The notes: generated by a model from the letters alone, not told the origin. DNA of 64,000 nucleotides from Oscillospiraceae bacterium (GCA_017828975.1 JAGAJN010000005.1:62001-126000); one strand, 5' to 3'. Numbered from the stretch's first letter, positions 52,979-63,117 are shown. Made by a program: numbers and translations.

Positions 52979-53716
52979 TTATTCGTAAAAGACCTTGTTA
53001 AGATACAAACCGTGCGGTGGGGCAGTTTTCCCCGCCTGTGTCCTGTCAAGAGCCGCAATTATCTTAGGAATACCGTCGGGCGGTATCTTTCCCTCGTTTA
53101 TGTAGATGAGCGTGCCCACCATTATCCTAATCATATTATATAAAAATCCGTTGCCTTTTACAAGCAGTTTCACCAAATTTTCATCTTTCTCGACCTTAAA
53201 ATATTCAATAGTCCTGACATTATCCTCTTTCAGACCCGCAGTTCCGCAGAATGAGGTAAAGTCGTGAGTCCCCACAAAATCAAGGGCAGAACGGGCGATC
53301 AGCTCCGTGTCCAGACCGTAGGGATAATGCAGCGCAAGGTCAGCCATAAACGGATTTTTGCTTTCCGAAACGCATATCTTGTATACATACTCCTTTGCAA
53401 CGCAGGAAAAACGTGCGTGAAAATCCTCGTCAGCTTCCTCGCAGGAAATTATTGCAATGTCCTCGGGAAGCATGGAGTTCAGCCCCCTGACAAAATTTTT
53501 ACAGGGAATGGTGCTGTTTGTCAAAAAGGAAAAGCAGAACTCATTTGCGTGAACGCCTGTGTCCGTCCTTGAACAGCCGTTGACGGTGACCTGCTCATTC
53601 AGCAGTTTTCCCATCATTCTTTCAAGGACATTCTGAATTCCCACAGCATTGTCCTGCCGCTGAAATCCATGGTATCTCGTCCCACGATAGGACATATAGA
53701 CCTTCAGATTTCTCAA
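52979..53716 (-). CDS. truA: tRNA pseudouridine(38-40) synthase TruA
   Basis: Modifies U38-U40 of the anticodon arm. The catalytic Asp lies in GCSRTDTGVHANEF; the N-terminal YRGTRYHGFQRQ and LPEDIAI are typical. I chose the TTG at 53716 (245 aa; LRNLKVYMSYRG aligns with the family start), nine bases after AAAGGA; an in-frame ATG at 53725 abuts the same site. It follows ecfT, the standard ecfA-ecfT-truA order of Firmicutes. Confidence 0.95.
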   Translation of the reverse strand: MRNLKVYMSYRGTRYHGFQRQDNAVGIQNVLERMMGKLLNEQVTVNGCSRTDTGVHANEFCFSFLTNSTIPCKNFVRGLNSMLPEDIAIISCEEADEDFHARFSCVAKEYVYKICVSESKNPFMADLALHYPYGLDTELIARSALDFVGTHDFTSFCGTAGLKEDNVRTIEYFKVEKDENLVKLLVKGNGFLYNMIRIMVGTLIYINEGKIPPDGIPKIIAALDRTQAGKTAPPHGLYLNKVFYE

Positions 53717-53738
53717 GAACACCATTCCTTTCCAAATT

Positions 53739-54548
53739 TTACGAAGTCACCGCACCGAGAAAAATTACCAGCGATAAAAACAGCGTCGAAACCGCCAGAG
53801 CCGCATAATCCTTCCCGCCCGATTTAAGCGTTTTCAGACGAGTTCTTCCCTCGCCGCCCTGATAGCAGCGACATTCCATAGCCAGAGCCAGCTCCTCCGC
53901 ACGACGGAAAGCCGACACAAACAGCGGTATAAGAATAGGGATAAGAGCCTTTGCCCGCTGAATAAGACCGCCGCTTTCCAGGTCAGCGCCTCTCGCCTTC
54001 TGTGCGGACATTATCTTGTCCGTTTCCTCAATAAGCGTGGGGATAAAACGCAGAGCAATAGTCATCATCATAGCCAGCTCGTGAACGGGCAGACCTATCT
54101 TCTTGAATGGCGACAGCAGCTGTTCGATAGCATCTGTCAGCGTAATGGGCGAAGTAGTATAGGTCAGCAGCGACGAGCCGCAGATAAGCATGATTATCCG
54201 AACGATCATAACTAACGTAGTGCGAATTCCCACGTCGGTTATTTTTATCTTCCAAATCGAAAAAACCGTAACTCCGTCAATGAAAAACAGGTTCAGAACG
54301 GAAGTAAAAATGATTATGGGGATAATTGGCTTCAAACTTTTGAGCATAAGCTTCAGCGGAATTCTCGAAAGCAAAAATTCCAGAAGCAGAAAAACAAAGC
54401 CCGTAAGCAATCCCGCAAAGCCTTCAGTGCAGAAAAGCATAATAATGAAAATTCCCGTAATGACTATCTTAAATCTGGGGTCAAGACGGTGCATAAAGGA
54501 ATTTCCCGGGAAAAACTGTCCGATAGTAATATCCTTAAGCATTGGCAT
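53739..54548 (-). CDS. ecfT: Energy-coupling factor transporter membrane subunit EcfT
   Basis: Membrane coupling subunit of group II ECF vitamin transporters; it links EcfA ATPases to different substrate-binding S subunits encoded elsewhere. 269 aa, with DPRFKIVITGIF at the N-terminus, several helices and the cytoplasmic coupling motifs AQKARGAD and AMECRCYQGG (the Ala-Arg-Gly type pair). The start overlaps the ecfA2 stop by 14 bases, so they are coupled. Confidence 0.95.
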   Translation of the reverse strand: MPMLKDITIGQFFPGNSFMHRLDPRFKIVITGIFIIMLFCTEGFAGLLTGFVFLLLEFLLSRIPLKLMLKSLKPIIPIIIFTSVLNLFFIDGVTVFSIWKIKITDVGIRTTLVMIVRIIMLICGSSLLTYTTSPITLTDAIEQLLSPFKKIGLPVHELAMMMTIALRFIPTLIEETDKIMSAQKARGADLESGGLIQRAKALIPILIPLFVSAFRRAEELALAMECRCYQGGEGRTRLKTLKSGGKDYAALAVSTLFLSLVIFLGAVTS

Positions 54549-55404
54549 TACCGTCCTTTCCCATATATCCGAGAACAGCAGCCTTTGCCTGTTCTACCGT
54601 GTAAATATCACGGGGCAGGTCATAGCCCATAGCCCTCAGTCTGTCGAAAACACGGGTTATCTGCGGCACGGCAAGTCCCATTTCTGCTATCTCGGAAGAA
54701 CGTCTGAAAACCGCCGCCGTGTCATCATAGCAGAAAAGCTTTCCCTTGTTCATCACAAGTATTTTCGACGCAAACCTTGCCACGTCCTCCATACTGTGGG
54801 AAACCAGCAAAACGGTAGTGTTTTTCTCCCGCTGATACCTAGCGATAAGCTCCAGCACCTTGTCCCTGCCCTTTGGGTCAAGTCCGGCGGTGGGCTCGTC
54901 AAGGATAAGCACCTTTGGTTCCATTGCCATAACTCCCGCAATTGCCACACGCCTTTTCTGTCCGCCCGAAAGCTCAAAGGGCGAACGCTCCAGCATATCG
55001 GCGGGAATTTCCAGCATTTCGGCGGTTTCACGTACACGCTTGTCCGTTTCCTCGTCGGTAAGTCCCATATTTTTCGGACCGAAGGAAATATCCTTGTAAA
55101 CGGTCTCTTCAAATATCTGATATTCGGGATACTGGAACACCAGTCCGACCTTAAAGCGAATATCACGTATCTTCACCGATTTGTCCCATATATCCTGTCC
55201 GTCAATGTAAATTTTACCCGAGGTGGGACGGATAAGACCGTTAAAATGCTGGATAAGCGTGGATTTTCCCGAGCCTGTATGACCGATAATGCCGATCAGC
55301 TCTCCTCCCTCGATCTCCACATTAACGCTGTCCACTGCTGTTTTTTCAAATGGAGTTCCCTGACTGTAAGTGTAGGTCAGGTTTTCCGTTTTGATTATTG
55401 CCAT
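54535..55404 (-). CDS. ecfA2: Energy-coupling factor transporter ATPase EcfA2
   Basis: ABC ATPase of the ECF module, 289 aa: Walker A GHTGSGKST, Q-loop VFQYPEYQIFEETV, signature SGGQKRRVAIAG, Walker B VLILDEPTAGLD, H-loop SHSMEDVA. The N-terminal EGGELIGIIGHTG and FEKTAVDSVN match the EcfA2 branch. GGAAAGG precedes the ATG. An unrelated membrane-protein gene and a hairpin separate it from ecfA1. Confidence 0.95.
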   Translation of the reverse strand: MAIIKTENLTYTYSQGTPFEKTAVDSVNVEIEGGELIGIIGHTGSGKSTLIQHFNGLIRPTSGKIYIDGQDIWDKSVKIRDIRFKVGLVFQYPEYQIFEETVYKDISFGPKNMGLTDEETDKRVRETAEMLEIPADMLERSPFELSGGQKRRVAIAGVMAMEPKVLILDEPTAGLDPKGRDKVLELIARYQREKNTTVLLVSHSMEDVARFASKILVMNKGKLFCYDDTAAVFRRSSEIAEMGLAVPQITRVFDRLRAMGYDLPRDIYTVEQAKAAVLGYMGKDGNANA

Positions 55405-55445
55405 TAAAAGACCTTTCCTTTCAAATGAAATACATCTCCCGTTAC

Positions 55446-55476
55446 AAAAGTACCGAAAATAAAGTTTTTACGGTAC
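55446..55476 (-). terminator. hairpin between the inserted membrane gene and ecfA2
   Basis: GTACCG (55450-55455) pairs with CGGTAC (55471-55476) and the flanking A/T bases extend the stem; on the minus strand TTTTG follows. The surrounding 163-base gap holds no other gene. Confidence 0.5.
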
Positions 55477-55567
55477 CGAGCGGCAAACCTTATTCATTTC
55501 ACATTATATAGAACGAAATGACAAAGGGGTCGCCCTTGGGATAACGTTTTCCGAAATATGAAACGGC

Positions 55568-56413
55568 TCAGCGAACTGTCTTTCTTATATTTCCGAGAAC
55601 AAAAACGTTCACTATCGGAACAAGTGAGCCTATTATGTAAAGGATAGTTTTGCCCGTTGTAATGCTGCCTGATTTTTTCATTCTGACAGATGCGCATATG
55701 GAAATGACCGCAGTTACCGTGTATGTCATGCCAAAGCCGAAGCCGAAGAGCATCATTCCCATTAACTGAGAATAACATTCGGTAACGAAAGTAAACGCAG
55801 CCTGTACAAGCGCCATAAATCCAAAAGGAATAGCGAAAAGAAATGCAAAGGGAATAACAAACGATAACAAAATTGCAAACCAAAATACAAAGCCTACCGT
55901 TAATGCCAGCTCAATGCCGTCATCTAAAAAGGAAAGAAGCGCAACGCAGTTGAACAAAAAGCCTACGCCCATCAGCAGGGAGCTTATTCCCAATACAATA
56001 CCCCAGCCCGAAATAGCACTTGCACAGTCCTTCTGATATTCAGAAGCCAGCGAGCCGCCAAAGCCTGCCGTAAAATCGGACGGCTCCTCGGAAAGAGGAC
56101 ATCTCAGCACCCTGAACACACCGATAGCCACCGCAATTGCCCCCGCAAAAGCAATGAGGATAGGCAGAACGAAATCTGTCATTGGTGAAATAGCAGCCAT
56201 AAAATCCTCAAAGGTCGAAACAGTATCATCGGTAAGCAAGCCATGGTACTTCGGCTCTATAAGCTTTTCCTGAACTATGGTCAAAACTGCCAGAATGGGA
56301 AATCCCAGCATAAATGCTGCCCTGACCGCCATTGGCATGGTTTTCTGCCCTTTTCTCGGGAAAACTGAAACCAGCACAATGTAAACTACCGCAAATGCAA
56401 TTGACAAAACCAT
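55568..56413 (-). CDS. uncharacterised multi-pass membrane protein inside the ecf cluster
   Basis: 281 aa with about six hydrophobic segments (for example MVLSIAFAVVYIVLVSVF, VLPILIAFAGAIAVAIGVF, GWGIVLGISSLLMGVGFLF, FAILLSFVIPFAFLFAIPFG). There is no recognisable family motif and no S-subunit signature I can identify (no AxxxN-type ECF S motif). It separates ecfA1 from ecfA2, which are normally adjacent, and is followed by a hairpin. It might be an added substrate-binding partner or a simple insertion; sequence alone does not decide. Confidence 0.7.
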   Translation of the reverse strand: MVLSIAFAVVYIVLVSVFPRKGQKTMPMAVRAAFMLGFPILAVLTIVQEKLIEPKYHGLLTDDTVSTFEDFMAAISPMTDFVLPILIAFAGAIAVAIGVFRVLRCPLSEEPSDFTAGFGGSLASEYQKDCASAISGWGIVLGISSLLMGVGFLFNCVALLSFLDDGIELALTVGFVFWFAILLSFVIPFAFLFAIPFGFMALVQAAFTFVTECYSQLMGMMLFGFGFGMTYTVTAVISICASVRMKKSGSITTGKTILYIIGSLVPIVNVFVLGNIRKTVR

Positions 56414-56431
56414 ATTTATACCCCCATCAAA

Positions 56432-57322
56432 TCATTTTTTCGGTGAACCCAGCATTTTAACAAGAGCGTCCGTGCATTCGTCCTCGGTGATGATATGCGT
56501 GTCTGCCAAATCGGGAGATACACCGTTAAGACCCAGCTCATACATCAGGTCTGTTACCTGCGGAACGTCCAGCCCCACCGATTTCATCTCCGCCGTATGG
56601 GAAAACACCTCCGACGGCACATCGTTGAGAATTATCTTTCCGCCGTCCATGACCACTATCCTGTCCGCCTGCGCCGCCTCGTCCATATAATGAGTGATAA
56701 GCACAATTGTGACACCCTGCTCCTTGTTCAGCCGCTTTATGGTGGACATTACCTCCCGCCTGCCCTTTGGGTCAAGCATTGCAGTCGGCTCGTCAAGAAC
56801 GATACATTCAGGACACATTGCAATTATCCCCGCAATAGCGACTCTCTGCTTCTGTCCGCCCGAAAGCTGTGACGGCGAATGGTCCTTATATTCGTACATT
56901 CCCACAGCCTTCAGTGCATCATCTACCCGTTTCCGCATTTCCTCGGGAGGAACACCCGTGTTTTCAAGGGCAAATGCCACGTCCTCCTCAACGATAGTCG
57001 CAACTATCTGATTATCGGGATTCTGGAAAACCATTCCCACCTTTTGGCGAATATCGTAAATCCTTGCAGAATTTGCCGTGTTTATCCCGTCAACGGAAAC
57101 ATTTCCCTCGTCGGGCAGCAAAATTGCATTAAAATGCTTGGCAATGGTGGATTTTCCCGAACCGTTATGCCCGAGAACAGCGAGAAATTCGCCCTTTTTA
57201 ACGTCAAGGCTCACACCGTCCAGAACATATCTGACAGGCTTTTTTTCGGCATTATCCGAGCCGTCATTTTCCGAAGCATAGCTAAACCTCACACCCTCGG
57301 CGGAAATTATGGTTTCGGACAT
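56432..57322 (-). CDS. ecfA1: Energy-coupling factor transporter ATPase EcfA1
   Basis: Second ATPase of the ECF module, 296 aa: Walker [11 protein letters not shown]-loop [20 protein letters not shown] (the FQNPDNQ form typical of EcfA1), signature [12 protein letters not shown], Walker [14 protein letters not shown] short acidic insertion ([15 protein letters not shown]) follows the first beta strands. AGAGGAATG lies before the ATG. It forms a heterodimer with EcfA2 on EcfT. Confidence 0.95.
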   Translation of the reverse strand: MSETIISAEGVRFSYASENDGSDNAEKKPVRYVLDGVSLDVKKGEFLAVLGHNGSGKSTIAKHFNAILLPDEGNVSVDGINTANSARIYDIRQKVGMVFQNPDNQIVATIVEEDVAFALENTGVPPEEMRKRVDDALKAVGMYEYKDHSPSQLSGGQKQRVAIAGIIAMCPECIVLDEPTAMLDPKGRREVMSTIKRLNKEQGVTIVLITHYMDEAAQADRIVVMDGGKIILNDVPSEVFSHTAEMKSVGLDVPQVTDLMYELGLNGVSPDLADTHIITEDECTDALVKMLGSPKK

Positions 57323-57341
57323 TTTATCATTCCTCTCATAC

Positions 57342-58229
57342 TCAGATATTTACATCTTTCAGCTTGTCGGACAGCCAAACGGCAGTTGAACCGCAGGGCA
57401 GAACAAAACCGCTTTCCTCAACGGGCAGACCTATTTCATCTGCGGAAACACGTCCGCCGAATTTTCCGCCAACAGCCGTTCCCAGAATATACGCCATGAC
57501 CGACGGAGAAAGTCCCGTTGTGTAACTGTTTAACAGGAAAAACAGCGGGTCGTCGGAAAGAACGCCCGAACAAAGCTCCACTAAATCGTAAATGCAGTCC
57601 TCCAGCTTCCAGACCTCCTGATTAGGTCCTCTGCCGTAGGAAGGCGGGTCCATGATAACGGCGTCATACCGTCTGCCCCTCTTTATCTCTCTGCGGACGA
57701 ACTTCTCACAATCGTCCACAATCCAACGAACGGGACGGTCGGACAAACCCGAAGAAGCGGCGTTGTCCCTTGCCCACTGAACCATTCCCTTGGAAGCGTC
57801 AACGTGACAAACGGAAGCACCGGCCTCCGCACAGGCAAGCGTTGCACCGCCCGTATATGCAAACAGGTTCAGCACATTTACCTCTCTGCCCGCATTTCGG
57901 ATAATTCCGCTCATCAAGTCCCAGTTGACCGCCTGCTCGGGGAACAGCCCTGTGTGCTTGAAGCCCGTAGGACGGATATTGAACACCAGCTTGTCATAGC
58001 TTATCTGCCACGCTTCGGGTATCTTTCTGCGGTAATCCCACGCACCGCCGCCGCTTGACGAGCGTATGTAACGTGCGTGAGCGGTTTTCCACAAGGGCGA
58101 TTTCTCGGGGGTTTTCCATATTATCTGCGGGTCGGGACGGATAAGGGAAATATCCCCCCAGACCTCCAGCTTTTCCGAGCAGGTACAGTCCACAAGCCTG
58201 TAATCCTGCCATCTGTCGGCAATTCTCAT
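57342..58229 (-). CDS. Class I SAM-dependent methyltransferase (RlmI/RlmK-like)
   Basis: 295 aa. It has the catalytic half of RlmI/RlmK-type 23S rRNA cytosine methyltransferases: [10 protein letters not shown], motif [45 protein letters not shown] and the catalytic [11 protein letters not shown]. It lacks the N-terminal PUA domain and the usual catalytic Cys is not obvious, so the rRNA target is uncertain. It lies 19 bases before ecfA1 on the same strand. Confidence 0.85.
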   Translation of the reverse strand: MRIADRWQDYRLVDCTCSEKLEVWGDISLIRPDPQIIWKTPEKSPLWKTAHARYIRSSSGGGAWDYRRKIPEAWQISYDKLVFNIRPTGFKHTGLFPEQAVNWDLMSGIIRNAGREVNVLNLFAYTGGATLACAEAGASVCHVDASKGMVQWARDNAASSGLSDRPVRWIVDDCEKFVRREIKRGRRYDAVIMDPPSYGRGPNQEVWKLEDCIYDLVELCSGVLSDDPLFFLLNSYTTGLSPSVMAYILGTAVGGKFGGRVSADEIGLPVEESGFVLPCGSTAVWLSDKLKDVNI

Positions 58230-58260
58230 TGTTTAGCATCCTTTTCAGTTTATTTTTTCG

Positions 58261-59616
58261 TTAATCAGCGGGACAACATTCCTTTATTTTATCGGCGATC
58301 TTAACGGCAATATCGTTGATAAGGTCAAAACGCTTGCCCTCCACCATCACTCTTACAAGAGGCTCCGTGCCGCTTTCTCTTACAAGGATACGTCCCGTAG
58401 AACCGAGCTTTTTCTGATAAAGGTCGATCATCTGCTCTATCTCGTCAACGTTTTTCCAGTTTTCCTTCCACTTGGAAGCTATCTTCACATTTATCATCAC
58501 CTGCGGATAACGCTCCATAATTCCCGCCAGCGAGGACATCGTATTTTCGGACAATTTAAGGATATTCATCAGCTGAACGGCTGTAAGCTGTCCGTCGCCC
58601 GTCTTGGCAAATTCACGGAAAATAATATGTCCCGACTGTTCGCCGCCCAGCGAGTAATCGTTCAGAAGCATCTGCTCCAGAATGTACCTGTCACCGACCT
58701 TGGTAGTCAGCATATTTATGCCGTTTGCCTTTGCGAAATTGGTAAAGCCGAGGTTTGTCATTACCGTAACAACGGCGGTATTGCGGTTAAGCTTGCCGTT
58801 ATCCCGCATATGCTTTGCGAAGATTGCTATAAGCTTGTCGCCGTCAATAACTTCGCCGTTTTCGTCAACGGCAAGGCATCTGTCCGCATCTCCGTCAAAG
58901 GCAACGCCCAGATGACACTTATTTGAACGGACAAATTCCGAAATAGCCGCAAGATAGGTAGAGCCGCACTTCTCGTTGATGTTCGTACCGTCAGGCTCTG
59001 CGTGGATAAGAATAACATTTGCACCCAGACCTTTGAAAATACGCTCTGCGGTAACGGAAGCAGAACCGTTTGCGCAGTCGATAGCAACCTTTATGCCCGA
59101 AAGGTCGCCGTCAATGGTCTTTATAATGTGACGGATATAGTCCCATGCAGCGTCCTTTGCGTAAGAAATACGTCCAACATCGCAGCCGCTTGCAAGGGAG
59201 ATATTTTCGGGATTGTCGAGGATAAGCGCTTCAATTTCCTCCTCGACTTCGTCCGAAAGCTTGTAGCCCGTATGGTCAAAAAGCTTGATACCGTTGAACT
59301 CAACGCTGTTATGGGAAGCGGAGATCATAACGCCCGCATCGGCTTCGTATTTTTCAACGAGGAACGCTACCGCAGGCGTAGGTACAACGCCAAGAATAAC
59401 AGCGTCCGCACCGATGGAGCAAATGCCCGCAACAAGTGCCGCTTCAAGAATATCCGAGGAAATTCTTGTGTCCTTTCCGATGATTATCTTAGGCTTATGC
59501 TTTGTTTTCTTTGCCAGAACGATAGCCGCCGCTCTGCCTATCTGCATTGCTGTTTCGCAGGTAAGTTCTGTTACGGCAACTCCTCTTGCACCGTCTGTTC
59601 CGAATAATCTGCCCAT
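58261..59616 (-). CDS. glmM: Phosphoglucosamine mutase
   Basis: Converts glucosamine 6-phosphate to glucosamine 1-phosphate for UDP-GlcNAc and peptidoglycan. 451 aa starting MGRLFGTDGARGVA, with the active phosphoserine loop VMISASHNSVEFNGIK near residue 101, metal loop FDGDADRCLAVDE and C-terminal phosphate loop RESGTEPLVRVMVEG. These signatures separate it from the phosphoglucomutase at 43 kb. GGAGA lies before the ATG. No glmS-type ribozyme is nearby. Confidence 0.97.
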   Translation of the reverse strand: MGRLFGTDGARGVAVTELTCETAMQIGRAAAIVLAKKTKHKPKIIIGKDTRISSDILEAALVAGICSIGADAVILGVVPTPAVAFLVEKYEADAGVMISASHNSVEFNGIKLFDHTGYKLSDEVEEEIEALILDNPENISLASGCDVGRISYAKDAAWDYIRHIIKTIDGDLSGIKVAIDCANGSASVTAERIFKGLGANVILIHAEPDGTNINEKCGSTYLAAISEFVRSNKCHLGVAFDGDADRCLAVDENGEVIDGDKLIAIFAKHMRDNGKLNRNTAVVTVMTNLGFTNFAKANGINMLTTKVGDRYILEQMLLNDYSLGGEQSGHIIFREFAKTGDGQLTAVQLMNILKLSENTMSSLAGIMERYPQVMINVKIASKWKENWKNVDEIEQMIDLYQKKLGSTGRILVRESGTEPLVRVMVEGKRFDLINDIAVKIADKIKECCPAD

Positions 59617-59647
59617 TCCGTAAAATCTCCTTTATATATGTTAATTG

Positions 59648-60715
59648 TTATTTAAGAAATGACATCTGTCCGTCATCGCCGCTGCCGCCCTTGTATTCGT
59701 ATCCGAGATGAGCGTAAGCAAGCGCCGTTGCACAGCGTCCCCGGGGTGTTCGTGCGATAAATCCCAGCTGCATAAGATACGGCTCACAGACGTCCTCCAG
59801 AGTGACCGACTCCTCGCCGATAGCCGAAGCCAGCGTTTCAAGTCCCACGGGACCTCCGCCGTAGCCCTTTATCATCATTTCCAACATTCTCTTGTCAAGA
59901 CTGTCAAGACCGAGAGGGTCAATTTCCAGACGGTCAAGGGCAATTGAAGCTATCTCCTGAGTTACCTTTCCGTTTCCCATTACCTCGGCGAAATCTCTTA
60001 CACGCCGAAGCAGCCTGTTTGCGATACGGGGAGTTCCTCTCGAACGCTTTGCAAGCTCCATAGCACCGCTCTTGTCACAGGCAATGCCGAGGATAACCGC
60101 CGAACGCATTATAATATCGCACAGCTGCTCGTGAGTATATAACTCCAGCCTTTGGATAACGCCGAAACGATCTCTCAAAGGCGCAGTCAGCTGACCCGCT
60201 CTGGTGGTCGCCCCGATAAGGGTGAACTTAGGTATATCTATCCGCAAAGAACGTGCCGACGGGCCTTTTCCCACAATAATATCCAGCACATAGTCCTCCA
60301 TTGCGGGATAAAGAACCTCCTCAATGGAACGGGACAGCCTGTGTATCTCGTCGATAAAAAGCACGTCATTTTCCGCAAGATTAGTCAGCAGCGCCGCCAG
60401 ATCTCCCGGCTTTTCGATTGCGGGACCGGACGTTATTCTGATATTAACGCCCATTTCGTGAGCGATAATGGCAGAAAGCGTAGTTTTTCCCAGACCGGGA
60501 GGGCCGTAAAGCAGAACGTGGTCAAGGGGTTCTCCCCTGCCCTTTGCCGCCTTGATGAAAATGGACATATTCTCCTTGACCTTATCCTGCCCGATATACT
60601 CGGCAAGCGTCTTGGGACGCAGAGAAAAATCCAGGTCATTTTCCTCGGGGGCAGCCTGCGGGGACACCATTCTGCCGACCGCTTCTTCAAATTCTATTTC
60701 ATTAGTTTCAAGCAT
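59648..60715 (-). CDS. ruvB: Holliday junction branch migration helicase RuvB
   Basis: Hexameric AAA+ motor of the RuvABC resolvasome. 355 aa with [18 protein letters not shown], Walker [14 protein letters not shown], Walker [11 protein letters not shown], sensor [18 protein letters not shown] and the C-terminal winged helix. The ATG at 60715 has GAGG ten bases upstream; a TTG nine bases earlier overlaps the site. ruvA and ruvC are one gene upstream, with a phosphatase-superfamily gene between. Confidence 0.97.
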   Translation of the reverse strand: MLETNEIEFEEAVGRMVSPQAAPEENDLDFSLRPKTLAEYIGQDKVKENMSIFIKAAKGRGEPLDHVLLYGPPGLGKTTLSAIIAHEMGVNIRITSGPAIEKPGDLAALLTNLAENDVLFIDEIHRLSRSIEEVLYPAMEDYVLDIIVGKGPSARSLRIDIPKFTLIGATTRAGQLTAPLRDRFGVIQRLELYTHEQLCDIIMRSAVILGIACDKSGAMELAKRSRGTPRIANRLLRRVRDFAEVMGNGKVTQEIASIALDRLEIDPLGLDSLDKRMLEMMIKGYGGGPVGLETLASAIGEESVTLEDVCEPYLMQLGFIARTPRGRCATALAYAHLGYEYKGGSGDDGQMSFLK

Positions 60716-60731
60716 TTGTTTCAATCCTCAA

Positions 60732-61937
60732 TTATATGTTTCCGTACATCATTTCGAGATAGCTTTCCTGTGCCGCCGTAGTTTCGGTTATTTCCGTGGG
60801 GACGATTATCAGCGGCACGGTCATTTCATCATCGGTAAGACCTGCATGAGAAGCAAGGTGTTTGGACTTCGGCTTGGAATTGAGCGTCCTGTATCTTATG
60901 ACCTTTTTACCGATAGCACAGGCAACGAAATCTCCCAGAAAATCGTAAGTCTTTCGGTGGGTGCGTCCCCCGCCCAGAATCTGCTTGTCAAGAAGCTCTC
61001 CCGATGTCATCAGCTTGAAATCCTTGCCGAGAGCCTTGTTGAACTGCCAGCGGAATTCGTCCATAAGCTCGCTCTTTACAAAGAACGCCGCCGCTCTGCC
61101 CTCTATGGAAGGCGGCATGGACAGGCAGCTGTCTATCTCGGGAATGGCATTGATGAAAACCTCTTCCTCAATGTCGATCATGCCGTGATCGGCGGTGATG
61201 ATAAGCAGCGTATCTGTCAGCGACTCTGCCAGCTGCTGCAAGCCCTCGTTGAATTCCAGCATTGCTGCCTTTGTTTCGGCAGATGTACAGCCAGTTTTGT
61301 GCATAATTTCGTCGGGATTAGTCCAGTAAGCAAGCGTCAGAGTGTTCTGCTCGGTGGCGCATATCTTTTTGATAAGACTACACATTCCGCCAAAGCTGTC
61401 CGCCCTCTTGCGGATAACTCCCATTTCGGGGATATTCACGCCCGCAGGCTGTATGGCAAACGGCTGAACGGCTATCTTCCGTGACACGGCAATGTCCTTG
61501 AAAATGGTTTCGTAAGGCATAACGAAGCTTCCGATATTAGGCTGGGTCATAGGCTGCTTGGTGAAGCTGTCATTATTTGTAAGCACATCGATGCAGCGGC
61601 AGAATTCCTTGAAAAACAGCGACCAGCCCAGCCAGCCGTGTTCATTGGGAGATACGCCTGTGTATATGGAAGTCATAGCAGCAGCGGTGGTGCTTGGATA
61701 GACCGTGGTTATCTTCTGGGAAATATTCTTCCGCAGAAAGTCCCCTCTGCCGAGATTTTTTTCGATGACAGAAGCTCCCATACCGTCCATTACGATAAGG
61801 ACGATGTTTTTGTAACCCCTGTCAAGCTCCTTGTCAAGAACAGGCAGCGTTTTGTATTCGATCGGTGTGGAATAATACCGTCTTATGGAGGAAATGACGT
61901 TAAGCAAACATTTATCGTAATTAGGATAGACCAGCAT
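60732..61937 (-). CDS. Alkaline phosphatase superfamily protein (nucleotide pyrophosphatase/phosphodiesterase-like)
   Basis: 401 aa. Metal and nucleophile blocks of the superfamily are visible: VLIVMDGMGASV-like IVMDGMGASVIEKN (Asp), the nucleophile Thr in TVYPSTTAAAMTSIYTGVSPNEHGWLG, and metal ligands in LIITADHGMIDIEEE and HASHAGL-like KHLASHAGLTDDEM. No signal peptide, so it is probably cytoplasmic. Substrate unknown. It interrupts ruvA and ruvB with short gaps, which argues for cotranscription. Confidence 0.88.
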   Translation of the reverse strand: MLVYPNYDKCLLNVISSIRRYYSTPIEYKTLPVLDKELDRGYKNIVLIVMDGMGASVIEKNLGRGDFLRKNISQKITTVYPSTTAAAMTSIYTGVSPNEHGWLGWSLFFKEFCRCIDVLTNNDSFTKQPMTQPNIGSFVMPYETIFKDIAVSRKIAVQPFAIQPAGVNIPEMGVIRKRADSFGGMCSLIKKICATEQNTLTLAYWTNPDEIMHKTGCTSAETKAAMLEFNEGLQQLAESLTDTLLIITADHGMIDIEEEVFINAIPEIDSCLSMPPSIEGRAAAFFVKSELMDEFRWQFNKALGKDFKLMTSGELLDKQILGGGRTHRKTYDFLGDFVACAIGKKVIRYRTLNSKPKSKHLASHAGLTDDEMTVPLIIVPTEITETTAAQESYLEMMYGNI

Positions 61938-61950
61938 AACGCTCCCCCTC

Positions 61951-62559
61951 TCAAAGCCTCATTCCGATTTTTTTCAGCGACTGCTTGATAAGCTCCTCGG
62001 TAGACAGCGAAGCGTCCAGACCGGAAACGACCGTCGCAGCCTCCGCCTGAGTATATCCGAGGACAACAAGAGCGGCAATGGCTTCTCCCGTGTTGGTATT
62101 TGCCACCGCTTCCGTAACTGCGGAAAAATCCACCGAGGAGGGCGCTGAAAGCTGTTCCTTTGCGATCTTGTCTTTCAGCTCCAGAACTATCCTCTGAGCG
62201 GTTTTCGTGCCGATTCCCTTTGATTTGGTGATGGTCTTGTAATCTCCCGTTGCAACGGTAAGTGCAAATTTTTCGGGAGATATGTCCGACAAGATGGACA
62301 GAGCCGCCTTCGGTCCCACGCCCGACACAGAAAGAAGCATCTGAAAGCATCTCAGCTCCTGCTGTTCGTAAAAGCCGAACAGGTCAATGCCGTCCTGAGT
62401 AACGTTCAGATATGTATAAAGCTTTGCCTCGGAGCCAATGCCCTTCAGCTTTGACAATGTTGTAAATGTTGTTCGGCAGGCATAGCCAACACCACCGCAT
62501 TCGATTACCGCAAGATTCGGTTCGGTATGAACTACCTCACCCTTTACGCTGTATATCAT
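61951..62559 (-). CDS. ruvA: Holliday junction branch migration protein RuvA
   Basis: 202 aa with the three RuvA domains: N-terminal OB fold (MIYSVKGEVVHTEPNLAVIE), two helix-hairpin-helix motifs (LLSVSGVGPKAALSILS and ITKSKGIGTKTAQRIVLELKDK) and the C-terminal RuvB-binding domain (ALVVLGYTQAEAATVVSGLD). It binds junctions and loads RuvB. It starts 16 bases after ruvC. Confidence 0.97.
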   Translation of the reverse strand: MIYSVKGEVVHTEPNLAVIECGGVGYACRTTFTTLSKLKGIGSEAKLYTYLNVTQDGIDLFGFYEQQELRCFQMLLSVSGVGPKAALSILSDISPEKFALTVATGDYKTITKSKGIGTKTAQRIVLELKDKIAKEQLSAPSSVDFSAVTEAVANTNTGEAIAALVVLGYTQAEAATVVSGLDASLSTEELIKQSLKKIGMRL

Positions 62560-62575
62560 CAGAAAAACTCCCTTG

Positions 62576-63067
62576 TCATTCTAAATTATATTTTACGCTC
62601 GCCGACGAATGTCCGTGACAAATAGCAATAGCCAGCGCATCAGCCGTATCATCGGGCTTCGGAACGGAAGCAAGACCGAGTATCTGCCTTGTCATCTCCA
62701 TGACCTGCGGCTTTTCCGCACGCCCATATCCGACTACCGACTGCTTCACCTGCAAAGGCGTATACTCAAAAACGGGAATTCCCCTCTGCGCCGCCGCAAG
62801 CACCGTAACACCTCTCGCCTGCGCCACGTCGATGCCCGTTTTCTGATTGGTGTTGAAAAACAGCTTTTCAATTGCCATGCACTCGGGCTTGTATTTGTCC
62901 AAGATCTCGCACATATCGGTGTATATGTCATTCAGACGGAGCTCAAACTTAACTCCCGCTTCGGTAGTTATCGCTCCGAATGCTGCGGGACGGAATTTGT
63001 AACCATCATAATCCAGCACGCCGAAGCCCACAATTGCATAGCCCGGGTCAATTCCAAGAATTCTCAA
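62576..63067 (-). CDS. ruvC: Holliday junction endonuclease RuvC
   Basis: Junction-resolving nuclease of the RNase H fold, 163 aa. Acidic residues: LRILGIDPGYAIVGFG (Asp7 type), CMAIEKLFFNTNQKT (Glu) and PKPDDTADALAIAICHGH (Asp pair). I chose the TTG at 63067, which has GGAG seven bases upstream and gives the usual RILGIDPG start; a GTG at 63076 overlaps that site. First gene of the ruvC-ruvA-(phosphatase)-ruvB-glmM run. Confidence 0.96.
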   Translation of the reverse strand: MRILGIDPGYAIVGFGVLDYDGYKFRPAAFGAITTEAGVKFELRLNDIYTDMCEILDKYKPECMAIEKLFFNTNQKTGIDVAQARGVTVLAAAQRGIPVFEYTPLQVKQSVVGYGRAEKPQVMEMTRQILGLASVPKPDDTADALAIAICHGHSSASVKYNLE

Positions 63068-63117
63068 ATATTTCACTCCGTTCCTTCGTCATATTCAAAA
63101 ATGCTCTTAGATAATTT

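Noticed and set aside
54190-55407. Plus-strand frame of 405 aa across ecfT and ecfA2
   Set aside because: Antisense to two well-identified ECF genes.
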